26,463 bases of DNA from an uncultured Collinsella sp. (GTDB lineage: Bacteria; Actinomycetota; Coriobacteriia; Coriobacteriales; Coriobacteriaceae): the NCBI GenBank assembly GCA_958438125.1, contig CAUBQN010000009.1, forward strand, positions 1-26,463, given 5' to 3'. The notes below the pieces were generated by a model. It saw only the letters and a list, made by a program, of their open reading frames with translations, ran no database searches and was not told the origin of the DNA. Made by a program: the position numbers and the translations under genes. Below, piece after piece: positions 15,285-21,942 of the stretch. The first letter of the stretch is position 1; every line of letters begins with the position of its first letter.

Positions 15285-15947
15285 CTAGTCCTTAAACAGA
15301 TAGCCCACGCCGCGGACAGTGGTGATGTGCGCCGCGATCTGCGGGCCCACCTTGGAGCGGATGCGTCGGATGTGCACGTCGACGGTGCGCGTGCCGCCGC
15401 AGTACTCAAAGCCCCATACGCGGTGCAGCAGCACCTCGCGGCTGTAGGCGCGGTTGGGATGCGTCGCCAAAAAGCTCAGCAGCGAGTACTCCATCAGCGT
15501 CAGGTCGATGGGCTCGTTATCGAGCGTCACCTGGTAGGTGGCAAGGTTGATCTCGAGGTTATCGATGTTGAGCACATCGTCGGCGGTGACGGTCTCCTCC
15601 TCGCCCATCAAGCGCTGCGCGCGAGCCTTGAGCTCGTTGGGCGTCGCCGTGGGGCACACAAAGTCGGCATGCGCGTGATTGGGCAGGCGCAGGGTGCCGA
15701 GCGCCTCGTCGTCGACGATCACCAACATGGGGACGCCGCCGCGATCGTCGAGCCACTTGGCAATCTGATCGATACGGTCGCTGCGGATGCCATCGGAATC
15801 GAGGATCAGCAGGTCTAAGTCGTGCGCCGCAGTCGGCGAATCGGGGGTTGCCAGGCTCACCTCGACACCCAGGGTAGTCGTCAAGCTGCGGGCAAACTCG
15901 TGGAAGCGCGTCGTGCGCGCCATGAACAGGGCACTCTTTTCGGACAT
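15285..15947 (-). CDS. GlnR-like orphan OmpR-family transcriptional regulator
   Basis: A 220-residue protein with an N-terminal receiver-like domain and a C-terminal OmpR/PhoB winged helix. The receiver is atypical: the usual acidic pair after strand 1 is absent (ALFMARTTRF instead of a VDD motif), while a candidate D50 is present in LLILDSDG. The DNA-binding domain, with LTLMEYSLLSFLATHPNRAY and GGTRTVDVHIRRIRSKVGP, is close in form to GlnR of Streptomyces, the orphan nitrogen regulator, including the GGTRTVDVH string (family memory). No histidine kinase is nearby. It lies 50 nt downstream of the glutamine synthetase homologue, probably in the same transcript, and a GlnR-box-like site precedes that gene. 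The ATG at 15947 has a TTTGGAGG site; the open frame extends 28 codons upstream. PhoP- or MtrA-like regulators are the alternative. Confidence 0.82.
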   Translation of the reverse strand: MSEKSALFMARTTRFHEFARSLTTTLGVEVSLATPDSPTAAHDLDLLILDSDGIRSDRIDQIAKWLDDRGGVPMLVIVDDEALGTLRLPNHAHADFVCPTATPNELKARAQRLMGEEETVTADDVLNIDNLEINLATYQVTLDNEPIDLTLMEYSLLSFLATHPNRAYSREVLLHRVWGFEYCGGTRTVDVHIRRIRSKVGPQIAAHITTVRGVGYLFKD

Positions 15948-15997
15948 ATCGGCCTCCAAAGAAATGAGCTCAATCGTACTGGAACAAGCCAGCGCGA

Positions 15998-17335
15998 TTA
16001 GGAGTTCGCCAGGTAGTGCTTGATCTCCCACTCGGTGATCGTAGACTCAAACTTATGCCACTCGTCGCGCTTCTTTTTGAGGAAGAAGCTGTGGATATGC
16101 TCGCCGAGGGCATCCTTCATAAACTGCGAGTCCTCAAACACGTCGAGCGCCTCTTTGAGCGAACGCGGCAGCGGCGTGTAGCCGGCCTTGACCATCTGGC
16201 GGTCGGTGAGCTTGAGCGTCTCGGCCGTTGCCTCGGGCGGGAGCTCCAGCTTGCGCTCGATGCCGTCCAGACCAGCCGCCAGCGTGACGGCGTTGACCAG
16301 GTACGGATTGGCCATGGGATCGGGACTGCGCAGCTCGATGCGCGTGGACAGCTGCTTGCCGGGCTTGTAGACCGGGATGCGGACCATGCTCGCGCGGTTG
16401 CGCAGGCCCCACGTGGCGTACTGCGGCACGGAGTCGCCGCCCGTGGTGATGCGCTTGTACGAGTTTACCGTGGGGTTGGTGATGGCGCTGATCTCGCGCG
16501 CGTGCGCCAGGATGCCGGCCATGTAGTGCTTGGCGATATCGGAGAGGTGATACTTCTCGTCGTTCTCGCCCCAAAAGACGTTGTTGCCGTCGTGGTCGAA
16601 TAGCGACTGGCACAGGAACATAGCGCTGCCGTCCTCGCCCGTCAACGGCTTGGGCATAAAGGAGGCGTGGCAACCGCTCTCGTAGGCCTGCTGCTTAATG
16701 ATGAGCTTGGCCGTGGTGATGGCGTCGGACATGCTCAGGGCCTCGGCGTGGCGCAGGCTCATGCCGTGCTGTGAGCGGCCGGCGGCGTGGAAGGTGTACT
16801 CCACGGGCACGGACATCTTCTCGAGCGTGAGGACTGTGTTGCGACGCAGGTCGCGAGCGGCATCGCTCACCGAAAGATCGAAGTAGCCCACGTTGTCGAG
16901 CGGCTCGGGGGTGTGCTCGTCGGGGAAATAGTAATACTCCAGCTCGGCGCCCACGTTGAGCAGATAGCCGGCCTTTTCGGCCTTGTAGAACATGCGGCGC
17001 AGGGCATCGCGCGGGTCGCCGGCGAAGGGCTTGCGGTCGGGGGTACACACGTCGCAGAACACGCGGGCGACGCCGTTGTGGCTCGGGCGCCACGGCAAAA
17101 TCTGGAAGGTCGAAGCATCGGGAAACGCCAGCATGTCGGCTTCCTCGGGCGTGGCAAAGCCCTCGATGGCGGAGCCGTCAAAGCCAATACCCTCCTCAAA
17201 AGCGACCTCGAGGTCCTCGGGGCTAATGGCAAAGTTCTTGAGGCGGCCGAGAATGTCGACAAACCACAGGCGCACAAAGCGGATGTCACGCTGCTCTACG
17301 GAGCGGAGTACGTAATCGATGTTCTGCTGGTTCAT
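15998..17335 (-). CDS. Glutamine synthetase family protein (type I fold, altered active site)
   Basis: A 445-residue protein of GS type I length, without the adenylylation loop. Typical features are FDGSAIEGF at 52-60, metal ligands E131 and E133 in GAELEYYYF, NPTVNSYKRI, NRASMVRIP and TRIELRSPDPMANPYL. Other key sites differ. Where the family has HHEVAPGQHE, this protein has FHAAGRSQHG, so the two Glu that bind metal and shape the ammonium site are A184 and G191. Where the family has GSGMHxHQSL, it has GSAMFLCQSL, so the nucleotide/glutamate-binding His is F240. It may not be a normal glutamine synthetase: options are a gamma-glutamyl ligase, a regulatory or inactive paralogue, or a lineage-specific active form. 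The start has AAGGGGAG at 4 nt. It precedes the GlnR-like gene. Confidence 0.85.
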   Translation of the reverse strand: MNQQNIDYVLRSVEQRDIRFVRLWFVDILGRLKNFAISPEDLEVAFEEGIGFDGSAIEGFATPEEADMLAFPDASTFQILPWRPSHNGVARVFCDVCTPDRKPFAGDPRDALRRMFYKAEKAGYLLNVGAELEYYYFPDEHTPEPLDNVGYFDLSVSDAARDLRRNTVLTLEKMSVPVEYTFHAAGRSQHGMSLRHAEALSMSDAITTAKLIIKQQAYESGCHASFMPKPLTGEDGSAMFLCQSLFDHDGNNVFWGENDEKYHLSDIAKHYMAGILAHAREISAITNPTVNSYKRITTGGDSVPQYATWGLRNRASMVRIPVYKPGKQLSTRIELRSPDPMANPYLVNAVTLAAGLDGIERKLELPPEATAETLKLTDRQMVKAGYTPLPRSLKEALDVFEDSQFMKDALGEHIHSFFLKKKRDEWHKFESTITEWEIKHYLANS

Positions 17336-17400
17336 GTCGCTCCCCTTTCTTTCGGGCGGGTTTCGACTGGTCTATATCGCAGATACTATCGCAGAAAAAT

Positions 17401-17416
17401 GTTTCCGCAGGGTTAA
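17401..17416 (-). promoter_or_regulatory. GlnR-box-like site upstream of the glutamine synthetase gene
   Basis: The minus strand reads TTAAC-CCTGCG-GAAAC, matching the GlnR half-site pair gTnAC-n6-GaAAC known from actinobacteria. It is about 66 nt before the start codon and just upstream of a possible -10 (TAGTAT), a suitable place for an activator. Confidence 0.5.
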
Positions 17417-17469
17417 AGCGTATCAAGCGCTCAAAAAACGTGCGCGAACAGGCAGTTGCGAACGAGCGG

Positions 17470-17841
17470 CTAGCGTTCAGATTCGGAGACAATTTGTCTA
17501 CAGGCTCGTTCCAGCGTAGGGAACTCCATCGTCACTGCATCCCAAACAACCGAGCGGTCGACATTGCCGTAATCATGCGCAAGATAATTTCTCATGCCGA
17601 TAATTCCACGCCATTCGATTTCGGGATGAAGCCGCTGCGAGCGTTCCGACAACTTGCCCGCTTCTTCCGTTACCCTAAGCGCACACATCAAAAGGGAGTC
17701 CGCCAACGCCCTCGTCCGCACGTCATTCGCATGCAGAAACTGGTCCTCGGTGATATCAAAAGCCTTGATGCGCTCGTTCGTTTCAGAGATGGCTTCCAAA
17801 ACCTCTTGAGCGCGGAGGCCGTCTGACTTACGCGCGATCAT
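17470..17841 (-). CDS. HepT-like toxin (DUF86 ribonuclease)
   Basis: A 123-residue all-helical HEPN protein of the HepT/DUF86 family. The active-site motif R-x4-H-x-Y is present as R84, H89 and Y91 in RNYLAHDY. In studied systems HepT is an RNase or growth-arresting toxin, and the partner MNT protein neutralises it by adding AMP to the Tyr of this motif. The gene overlaps its partner at 17828 by 14 nt, the usual antitoxin-first order, and shares its promoter. The family, partner and motif are all seen; toxicity is inferred. Confidence 0.92.
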   Translation of the reverse strand: MIARKSDGLRAQEVLEAISETNERIKAFDITEDQFLHANDVRTRALADSLLMCALRVTEEAGKLSERSQRLHPEIEWRGIIGMRNYLAHDYGNVDRSVVWDAVTMEFPTLERACRQIVSESER

Positions 17842-18322
17842 ACAGGATCACTCCTTCGCGCTCGATTACCGCGGCAAGATCGTCATCAAGATAGTCACTC
17901 GAGACGAGGTCAACCTGCCTCCCGGTTCCTTTGCGCACCGCCTCGCCAAACGCCGACAACGCGAAAAGACCAAAGCCCCGCTCGCGATCGACTTCGAGAC
18001 GCAAGTCAATATCACTATCGGCATGCGCCTCGCCACGGGCATACGAACCAAAAAGAATCACGGTTTTGATGGCGGGAATCGAGCTGGCTGCCTCGCGGAC
18101 GGCGGACTCAATCTGGGCAGCATCCAAAATGCCCGTCGCGGCGCTTTCGCTCGCAGAGCTTTTACCAAGTGAAGGAACAAACGGCAGAGAGCGCTCGCGC
18201 AGCATCTGCCTCATAAACATATTGACCGCAACAGACGAAGTCATGCCAAGCTCTTCGCACAGTTCGGCAAATGAGTCTTTAATTGACGAGTCCACTCGCA
18301 CACTCAGCACAGACGCAGCCAT
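17828..18322 (-). CDS. RelB/DinJ ribbon-helix-helix fused to MNT nucleotidyltransferase antitoxin
   Basis: A 164-residue antitoxin with two domains that normally belong to different systems. Residues 1-50 (SVRVDSSIKDSFAELCEELG, then a VNMFMRQMLRERSLPF helix and tail) match the RelB/DinJ ribbon-helix-helix DNA-binding family. Residues about 66-164 are a minimal nucleotidyltransferase with the GS-x10-DxD motif complete: G92, S93, D104 and D106 in FGSYARGEAHADSDIDL, plus D138. By family knowledge this domain AMPylates HepT. The fusion would let the antitoxin repress its own operon, which plain MNT proteins cannot do by themselves. An AGGAGG site precedes the ATG, and an inverted repeat just upstream is a fitting operator. 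HepT follows with a 14-nt overlap. Confidence 0.9.
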   Translation of the reverse strand: MAASVLSVRVDSSIKDSFAELCEELGMTSSVAVNMFMRQMLRERSLPFVPSLGKSSASESAATGILDAAQIESAVREAASSIPAIKTVILFGSYARGEAHADSDIDLRLEVDRERGFGLFALSAFGEAVRKGTGRQVDLVSSDYLDDDLAAVIEREGVILYDRA

Positions 18323-18332
18323 GGATACCTCC

Positions 18333-18362
18333 TGTATGACATTGTCTATATATTATCATACA
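18333..18362 (-). promoter_or_regulatory. Operator/promoter of the toxin-antitoxin operon
   Basis: TGTATGA (18333-18339) and TCATACA (18356-18362) form a 7-bp inverted repeat around an AT-rich core with -10-like strings (GATAAT, TATATA on the minus strand). It lies 10-40 nt before the antitoxin start and is wedged against the end of the LacI gene, so the operon has its own promoter. The ribbon-helix-helix domain is the likely binder. Confidence 0.6.
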
Positions 18363-18364
18363 GA

Positions 18365-19387
18365 CTAGCGAGAGGTCGAGGCGCGGTGTTCGATGTGGCC
18401 GGGGATCTCGATGCGTTTGGGCGCCAGCTTTGCGGCCTCGCCCACCGTGGTGGTGACGACGTCGATGCGCTCGGACAGGCGCTCGACCACGCGCTCGGCA
18501 ATGGCGAGGGTGTCTTGCGCGGCCGTAGTGACGCCGCCAAAGAGCACGTGGTTCCAGGGGTAGTCGTCAAACGTCGCGATCTTGAGGCCAGCCGGCAATG
18601 AGGGTCCCAGCTGTGCTAGCGCCTCGGTCAGACGCAGGAAAACCAGGCCGTTGACGGCGATAAGGCCGAGCCTTTTGCCCGCGTAGTCGCGGATGGTCTT
18701 GTCCAAACGGCCAACGCCCGTGGCGCCACCGTCGGCCAGGGTGACGACCTCGCCCGCAAGGCCGCGGCGCGAAAGCTCGTCGGCAAAGGCCTCGGCGCGC
18801 TCTCGACGCACGGGGCTATCGTCGCTTGCCTCGGTGAGCAGGCACAGGCGCTCGCTGCCAGCGGCGGCCAAGGCGTCTACCAAGCCGGCGACCAGCTCAC
18901 GGTTGTTAGATGTCACCAGATCGACACCGCCGTCGGCAACGTCGCGGTCGAGCAGCACGACGGGCAGACGTCCCGCTGCCGCGGCGATCGCCTCGTCATT
19001 GCCTCCGCAGGTGTTGACGACCAGGCCGTCCACGCCGGCATCGATAAGTCTGGTGAGCGACTCCGCTTCCTTAGCGGGGTCGTTGCCGCTAATGGCCGTC
19101 ATGAGCGAGCAGCCGCGCGCGGCGGCGCTGACGGAAAGCCCTTCGAGCATGGCGCTGGAGAACGGGTTGGCGATGTCGGCCAAGATCACGCCGATGAGGT
19201 TGGTGCGCGAGCTGCGTAGATTGCGCGCGGCGGCACGCGGGCGATAGCCGGTGCGCTCGATAACCGCCGCGATGCGAGCACGGGTTTCCTCGGTCATTTG
19301 CCCGGGGCGGTTGTTGAGATAGCGCGAGACCGTGGCCGGGCTCACGCCCGCCTCGGCGGCAATGTCCTTGATTCTCATCTGCGCCAT
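18365..19387 (-). CDS. LacI-family regulator, probable KDG-pathway repressor
   Basis: A 340-residue LacI/GalR regulator. The helix-turn-helix and hinge are at residues 4-58 (RIKDIAAEAGVSPATVSRYL then RPGQMTEETRARI and LRSSRTNLIGVI), followed by the periplasmic-binding-protein-like effector domain (ADIANPFSSAMLEGL, LLDRDVADGGVDLVTSNN, IATFDDYPW). It is divergent from kdgK and eda, and the intergenic region holds CGAAACCGATTTCG, a LacI-type operator, which recurs before the yczE-like gene. This context suggests a KdgR-like repressor released by KDG or KDPG (inference). The ATG at 19387 is preceded by ACGGGGTG; a second in-frame ATG 9 nt on is an alternative start. The open frame extends 16 codons further upstream without a good site. 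Confidence 0.92.
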   Translation of the reverse strand: MAQMRIKDIAAEAGVSPATVSRYLNNRPGQMTEETRARIAAVIERTGYRPRAAARNLRSSRTNLIGVILADIANPFSSAMLEGLSVSAAARGCSLMTAISGNDPAKEAESLTRLIDAGVDGLVVNTCGGNDEAIAAAAGRLPVVLLDRDVADGGVDLVTSNNRELVAGLVDALAAAGSERLCLLTEASDDSPVRRERAEAFADELSRRGLAGEVVTLADGGATGVGRLDKTIRDYAGKRLGLIAVNGLVFLRLTEALAQLGPSLPAGLKIATFDDYPWNHVLFGGVTTAAQDTLAIAERVVERLSERIDVVTTTVGEAAKLAPKRIEIPGHIEHRASTSR

Positions 19388-19452
19388 AGCGCACCCCGTT
19401 TCCCAATTGTCGGCGATCTGAGCCATTTTAGGCATTTTTTTAAAAATCTCGG

Positions 19453-19514
19453 TTGCAAAACGCTGTAGGTGAGTATACTACAACTCGAAACGAAACCGAT
19501 TTCGTAAACCGATT
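19453..19514 (+). promoter_or_regulatory. kdgK promoter and LacI-type operator
   Basis: TTGCAA (19453-19458), a 15-nt spacer and TATACT (19474-19479) form a promoter. Eleven nt later the operator CGAAACCGATTTCG (19491-19504) begins, followed at once by a second half, AAACCGATTTCGG. The operator thus covers the transcription start. The same arrangement precedes the yczE-like gene at 22830-22884. The divergent LacI regulator is the likely binder. Confidence 0.75.
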
Positions 19515-19521
19515 TCGGCAA

Positions 19522-19579
19522 GCGTTGGCACGCAGGTGCAAAGACGCACCCTACCGTCTTGGCACCTGCGTGCCAACGC
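19522..19579 (+). ncRNA. kdgK leader hairpin with conserved 22-nt loop
   Basis: A perfect 18-bp stem (GCGTTGGCACGCAGGTGC with its complement) holds a 22-nt loop containing AAGACGCACCCTACCGTCTT. The yczE-like leader at 22886-22943 has a stem of the same 18-bp length but different sequence and a loop with only two changes. It directly follows the operator, so it starts the mRNA. Function unknown. Confidence 0.7.
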
Positions 19580-19621
19580 CATATCAAAGGTGTACGCACG
19601 AGTAAAAGGAGCTGCGCGACC

Positions 19622-20656
19622 ATGGGTAAAACGGTTCTTACCTTCGGCGAGATCATGATGAGACTCTCGCCCAAAGACCACCTGCGTATTGAGCAGGCAA
19701 CCGAGTTTGACGTCCGCTACGGCGGCGCCGAGGCCAACACTGCGCTTTCCCTGGCCTACCAGGGCGACAAGGCCGCTTACGTCTCCGTTGTCCCGGCCAA
19801 CCGTCTGGGCGAGTGCGCCCTGCGTTCGCTGAAGGCCTACGGCGTCGACACCACGCGCGTCGTGCGTCAGGGCAACCGTCTTGGCTCCTATGTGTTTGAG
19901 GTCGGCGCCTCGCAGCGCGGTAACGGTTGCGTCTACGACCGCAAGTACTCTGCCATCAACATGGCCAAGCGCGACGTCTTTAACTGGGACGAGATCCTCA
20001 AGGGCATCGATGTCTTCTATTTCTCCGGCGTGACCCCCGCCGTCTCCGATGAGATGGCCGCCGCCTGCAAGGATGCGCTCGCCGCCTGCCGCGCCAAGGG
20101 CATCACCACCGTGTGTGACGTGAACTATCGCGGCAAGATGTGGTCGCCCGAGAAGTCGCAGGCCACCATGAGGGAACTCCTGCCGCTCGTCGACATCTGC
20201 ATCGCCAACGACGAGGATGCGCCTGCTGGCCTCGGTATGACCTGCGTCTCTGGCTCCCTTGCCCACGGCATCGAGGAGCGCGACACCTATGTCGAGATGG
20301 CCCGTCAGATCTGCGCCGAGTACGGCTGCAAGAAGGTCGCCTCGGTCGTCCGTAACATCTCCTGCGTCGAGCGCTCCATCTGGATGGGCATGCTCTTTGA
20401 GGCCGAGAGCGGCGAGCACTGGTTCTCCCCTGCTCACGACGTGCACGTACTCGAGGGCGTTGCCGCCGGCGACGCTTTCAACGCCGGCCTCGTCCATGCC
20501 CTCATCAACGACTTTGACCCGCAGGACGCTGTCAACTACGCGATTGCAGCCTCGATCCTCAAGCTCACTATCAAGGGCGACTCCAACTTGGTGACCGCAG
20601 ACGAGATCGCAGCCGTAGCATCAGCCGCCGACGGTGGCACCCGCGTCGCGCGCTAG
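19622..20656 (+). CDS. kdgK: 2-keto-3-deoxygluconate kinase, PfkB family
   Basis: A 344-residue PfkB/ribokinase-type sugar kinase, likely phosphorylating 2-keto-3-deoxygluconate to KDPG, the substrate of the next gene product Eda. Both family signatures are seen: RYGGAEANTALSLA near residue 37 and GVAAGDAFNAGL at 279-290, with catalytic base D284. The tail of the ATP site (NYAIAASILKLTIKGD) is also typical. The functional call rests on the neighbour eda and the LacI operator, as PfkB kinases differ in substrate. I start it at the ATG at 19622, which has an AAAAGGAG site; the frame is open 21 codons upstream but that part is the leader hairpin. The coding sequence has highly biased codons (GCC, CTC, AAG), suggesting strong expression. 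Confidence 0.9.
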   Translation: MGKTVLTFGEIMMRLSPKDHLRIEQATEFDVRYGGAEANTALSLAYQGDKAAYVSVVPANRLGECALRSLKAYGVDTTRVVRQGNRLGSYVFEVGASQRGNGCVYDRKYSAINMAKRDVFNWDEILKGIDVFYFSGVTPAVSDEMAAACKDALAACRAKGITTVCDVNYRGKMWSPEKSQATMRELLPLVDICIANDEDAPAGLGMTCVSGSLAHGIEERDTYVEMARQICAEYGCKKVASVVRNISCVERSIWMGMLFEAESGEHWFSPAHDVHVLEGVAAGDAFNAGLVHALINDFDPQDAVNYAIAASILKLTIKGDSNLVTADEIAAVASAADGGTRVAR

Positions 20657-20670
20657 TCCGTCTCCATTCC

Positions 20671-20710
20671 GCGGGCCGCAGCTTTCCAATCCCATACCCC
20701 TGCGGCCCGC
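20671..20710 (+). terminator. Hairpin after kdgK (no T-run)
   Basis: A perfect 11-bp stem GCGGGCCGCAG / CTGCGGCCCGC (20671-20681 and 20700-20710) begins 14 nt after the kdgK stop. It lacks a T tract, so it may act as a 3' stabiliser or partial terminator between kdgK and eda instead of a full stop. Confidence 0.55.
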
Positions 20711-20725
20711 TCCCCGATTCCTCCG

Positions 20726-20859
20726 GCCGGGCAAAACCACCAGTCCCATTCCGGTTTTGCCTGGCATTCCCTACATGACTGGTCGAGCAGCCGGTTTTGG
20801 AATTGCTTGAACCCCAAGCGGTGCCTCCGATAACCAATCCAAAATCGGCTCCTGACCAG
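20726..20859 (+). ncRNA. Structured leader RNA of eda, shared with the yczE-like leader
   Basis: P1 is a 13-bp stem (20726-20738 with 20753-20765) whose 14-nt loop ends AGTCCCATTCC. An 11-nt linker leads to GACTGGTC (20777-20784). Its CTGGTC pairs with GACCAG (20854-20859) as P2, enclosing a 13-bp P3 (20789-20801 with 20838-20850), a short P4 and the string GTGCCTCCGATAACC. The P1 loop (ACCAGTC) can alternatively pair with GACTGGT, which overlaps P2. A second copy with the same loop and linker lengths, the same conserved strings and covarying stems lies at 22965-23089. It resembles a riboswitch aptamer in style; I do not recognise the family. Confidence 0.75.
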
Positions 20860-20909
20860 CGCATTTGGTAATCACGCGCCCATGCGCGCCACACATCGAA
20901 AGGAACATC

Positions 20910-21551
20910 ATGTTCGATCAGTTCTACACCACGCTTGAGTCCCTGGGCATCGTGCCGGTCGTTGTGCTCGACAAGGTCGAGGACGCCGCCCCGCTCGCCC
21001 ACGCTCTTATGGCAGCTGGCATGAAGTCCGCCGAGGTCACCTTCCGCACCGTCTGCGCCGCCGAGTGCATCGCCGCTATGGCCGAGGCCGAGCCCGAGAT
21101 GTGCGTTGGCGCCGGCACTGTCCTGACCGTCGAGCAGGTTGAGCAGGCCCGCGCCGCCGGTGCCAAGTTCATCGTCTCCCCGGGTTACAACGAGGACGTC
21201 GTGAAGCATTGCATCGACATCGAGCTGCCCGTCCTTCCCGGCACCGTGACCCCCTCCGAGGTCACCGCAGCCGAGAACCTGGGCCTCAAGGTCACCAAGT
21301 TCTTCCCCGCGTCCCAGTATGGCGGCCTGAACACCATCAAGGCCCTCGCCGCTCCGTTTGTCGGTCACCGCTTTATGCCTACCGGCGGCGTGAGCACCGC
21401 CAACGTCGAGGAGTACCTGAGCTCCTCCGCCATCATCGCCTGCGGTGGCACCTGGATGGTCAAGCCGGCCCTGTTTGCCGACGGCGACTTCTCCAAGGTC
21501 GAGCAGATCGCCCGCGAGGCCATGGACGTCGTCAAGAAGGTCCGCGGCTAG
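20910..21551 (+). CDS. eda: KDPG aldolase (2-keto-3-deoxy-6-phosphogluconate aldolase)
   Basis: Eda splits KDPG to pyruvate and glyceraldehyde 3-phosphate, the last step of KDG use. The 213-residue protein has the class I aldolase barrel with E42 and R46 in AEVTFRT, the Schiff-base lysine K130 in VTKFFPAS, GAGTVLT, PGTVTPSE and the phosphate-binding PTGGV, all as expected for the family at its normal length. I chose the ATG at 20910, with AAAGGA 5 nt upstream; 15 more codons upstream are open. It follows kdgK in the same orientation after a 253-nt gap that holds a hairpin and a structured leader RNA, so it may be read through from kdgK under RNA control or have its own promoter. An intrinsic terminator follows. 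Confidence 0.96.
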   Translation: MFDQFYTTLESLGIVPVVVLDKVEDAAPLAHALMAAGMKSAEVTFRTVCAAECIAAMAEAEPEMCVGAGTVLTVEQVEQARAAGAKFIVSPGYNEDVVKHCIDIELPVLPGTVTPSEVTAAENLGLKVTKFFPASQYGGLNTIKALAAPFVGHRFMPTGGVSTANVEEYLSSSAIIACGGTWMVKPALFADGDFSKVEQIAREAMDVVKKVRG

Positions 21552-21569
21552 GTTTAGCTCTCTATCGTG

Positions 21570-21606
21570 AAAGGGGGCGTGCCCTAGACCTCGCCCCCTT
21601 TCTTTT
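21570..21606 (+). terminator. Intrinsic terminator of eda
   Basis: A perfect 10-bp stem AAAGGGGGCG / CGCCCCCTTT (21570-21579 and 21592-21601) is followed by CTTTT, 18 nt after the eda stop. Confidence 0.9.
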
Positions 21607-21707
21607 AAAGCGGCTCGGAAGCGCGCCGTTTCCGTCACGAACAAGAACCAAAACCGTCTTGTATGCTGATAGAACGTGACGGAAGCGACACGCCCCCGAG
21701 CCGCTTT
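21607..21707. repeat. 101-bp two-tier inverted repeat
   Basis: Outer arms AAAGCGGCTCGG / CCGAGCCGCTTT (21607-21618 and 21696-21707) and inner arms TTCCGTCACG / CGTGACGGAA (21630-21639 and 21675-21684) are perfect. It begins right after the eda terminator. It could be a small palindromic mobile element or an RNA structure; no coding is seen. Confidence 0.65.
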
Positions 21708-21708
21708 G

Positions 21709-21840
21709 TATAATCGGCTGGCAGTCGCGCTCAACTGAGCCACTTCGGTAAAAGCCGAGCCATCAAAACAGCTGCGGCGCCGTCTGGAGGAATGGACCTT
21801 TGCTTCCGGTCTTTTCCTCCAAGCGGCACCGCATCTTTGT
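21709..21840 (+). ncRNA. Candidate small RNA (promoter-like box and strong hairpin)
   Basis: TATAAT at 21709-21714 with a weak -35 (GCGACA at 21685-21690) is followed by about 60 nt of non-coding sequence and then a strong hairpin at 21773-21833. In it TGCGGCGCCG pairs with CGGCACCGCA, TGGAGGAA with TTCCTCCA, and GGACC with GGTC, followed by TCTTTG. This is the only structure in the 391-nt gap apart from the listed repeats. Transcription is inferred only; the TATAAT lies against the end of an inverted repeat and may be chance. Confidence 0.35.
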
Positions 21841-21861
21841 GCCCCGGTCACACCCCAACGC

Positions 21862-21928
21862 AGTTGCGGTGAAATAGGGACTGTTTGCGCCACCTAGGCC
21901 GCAAAACAGTCCCTATTTCACCGCAACT
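21862..21928. repeat. 25-bp hairpin repeat downstream of the GntR gene
   Basis: Perfect 25-bp arms beginning AGTTGCGGTGAAATAG enclose a 17-nt loop. The partner hairpin at 22708-22774 starts with almost the same sequence, and the changes in one arm are matched in the other. It begins 14 nt after the GntR stop on that strand and may serve as its terminator. Confidence 0.8.
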
Positions 21929-21942
21929 TATATGGGGATTGA

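Noticed and set aside
19559..19621. Longer N-terminus for kdgK
   Set aside because: The extra codons fall in the leader hairpin and the PfkB fold starts at MGKTVLTFGE.
21709..21840. 4.5S SRP RNA, tmRNA or 6S RNA
   Set aside because: The conserved SRP tetraloop/asymmetric-loop pattern and the tmRNA ends were not found on either strand.
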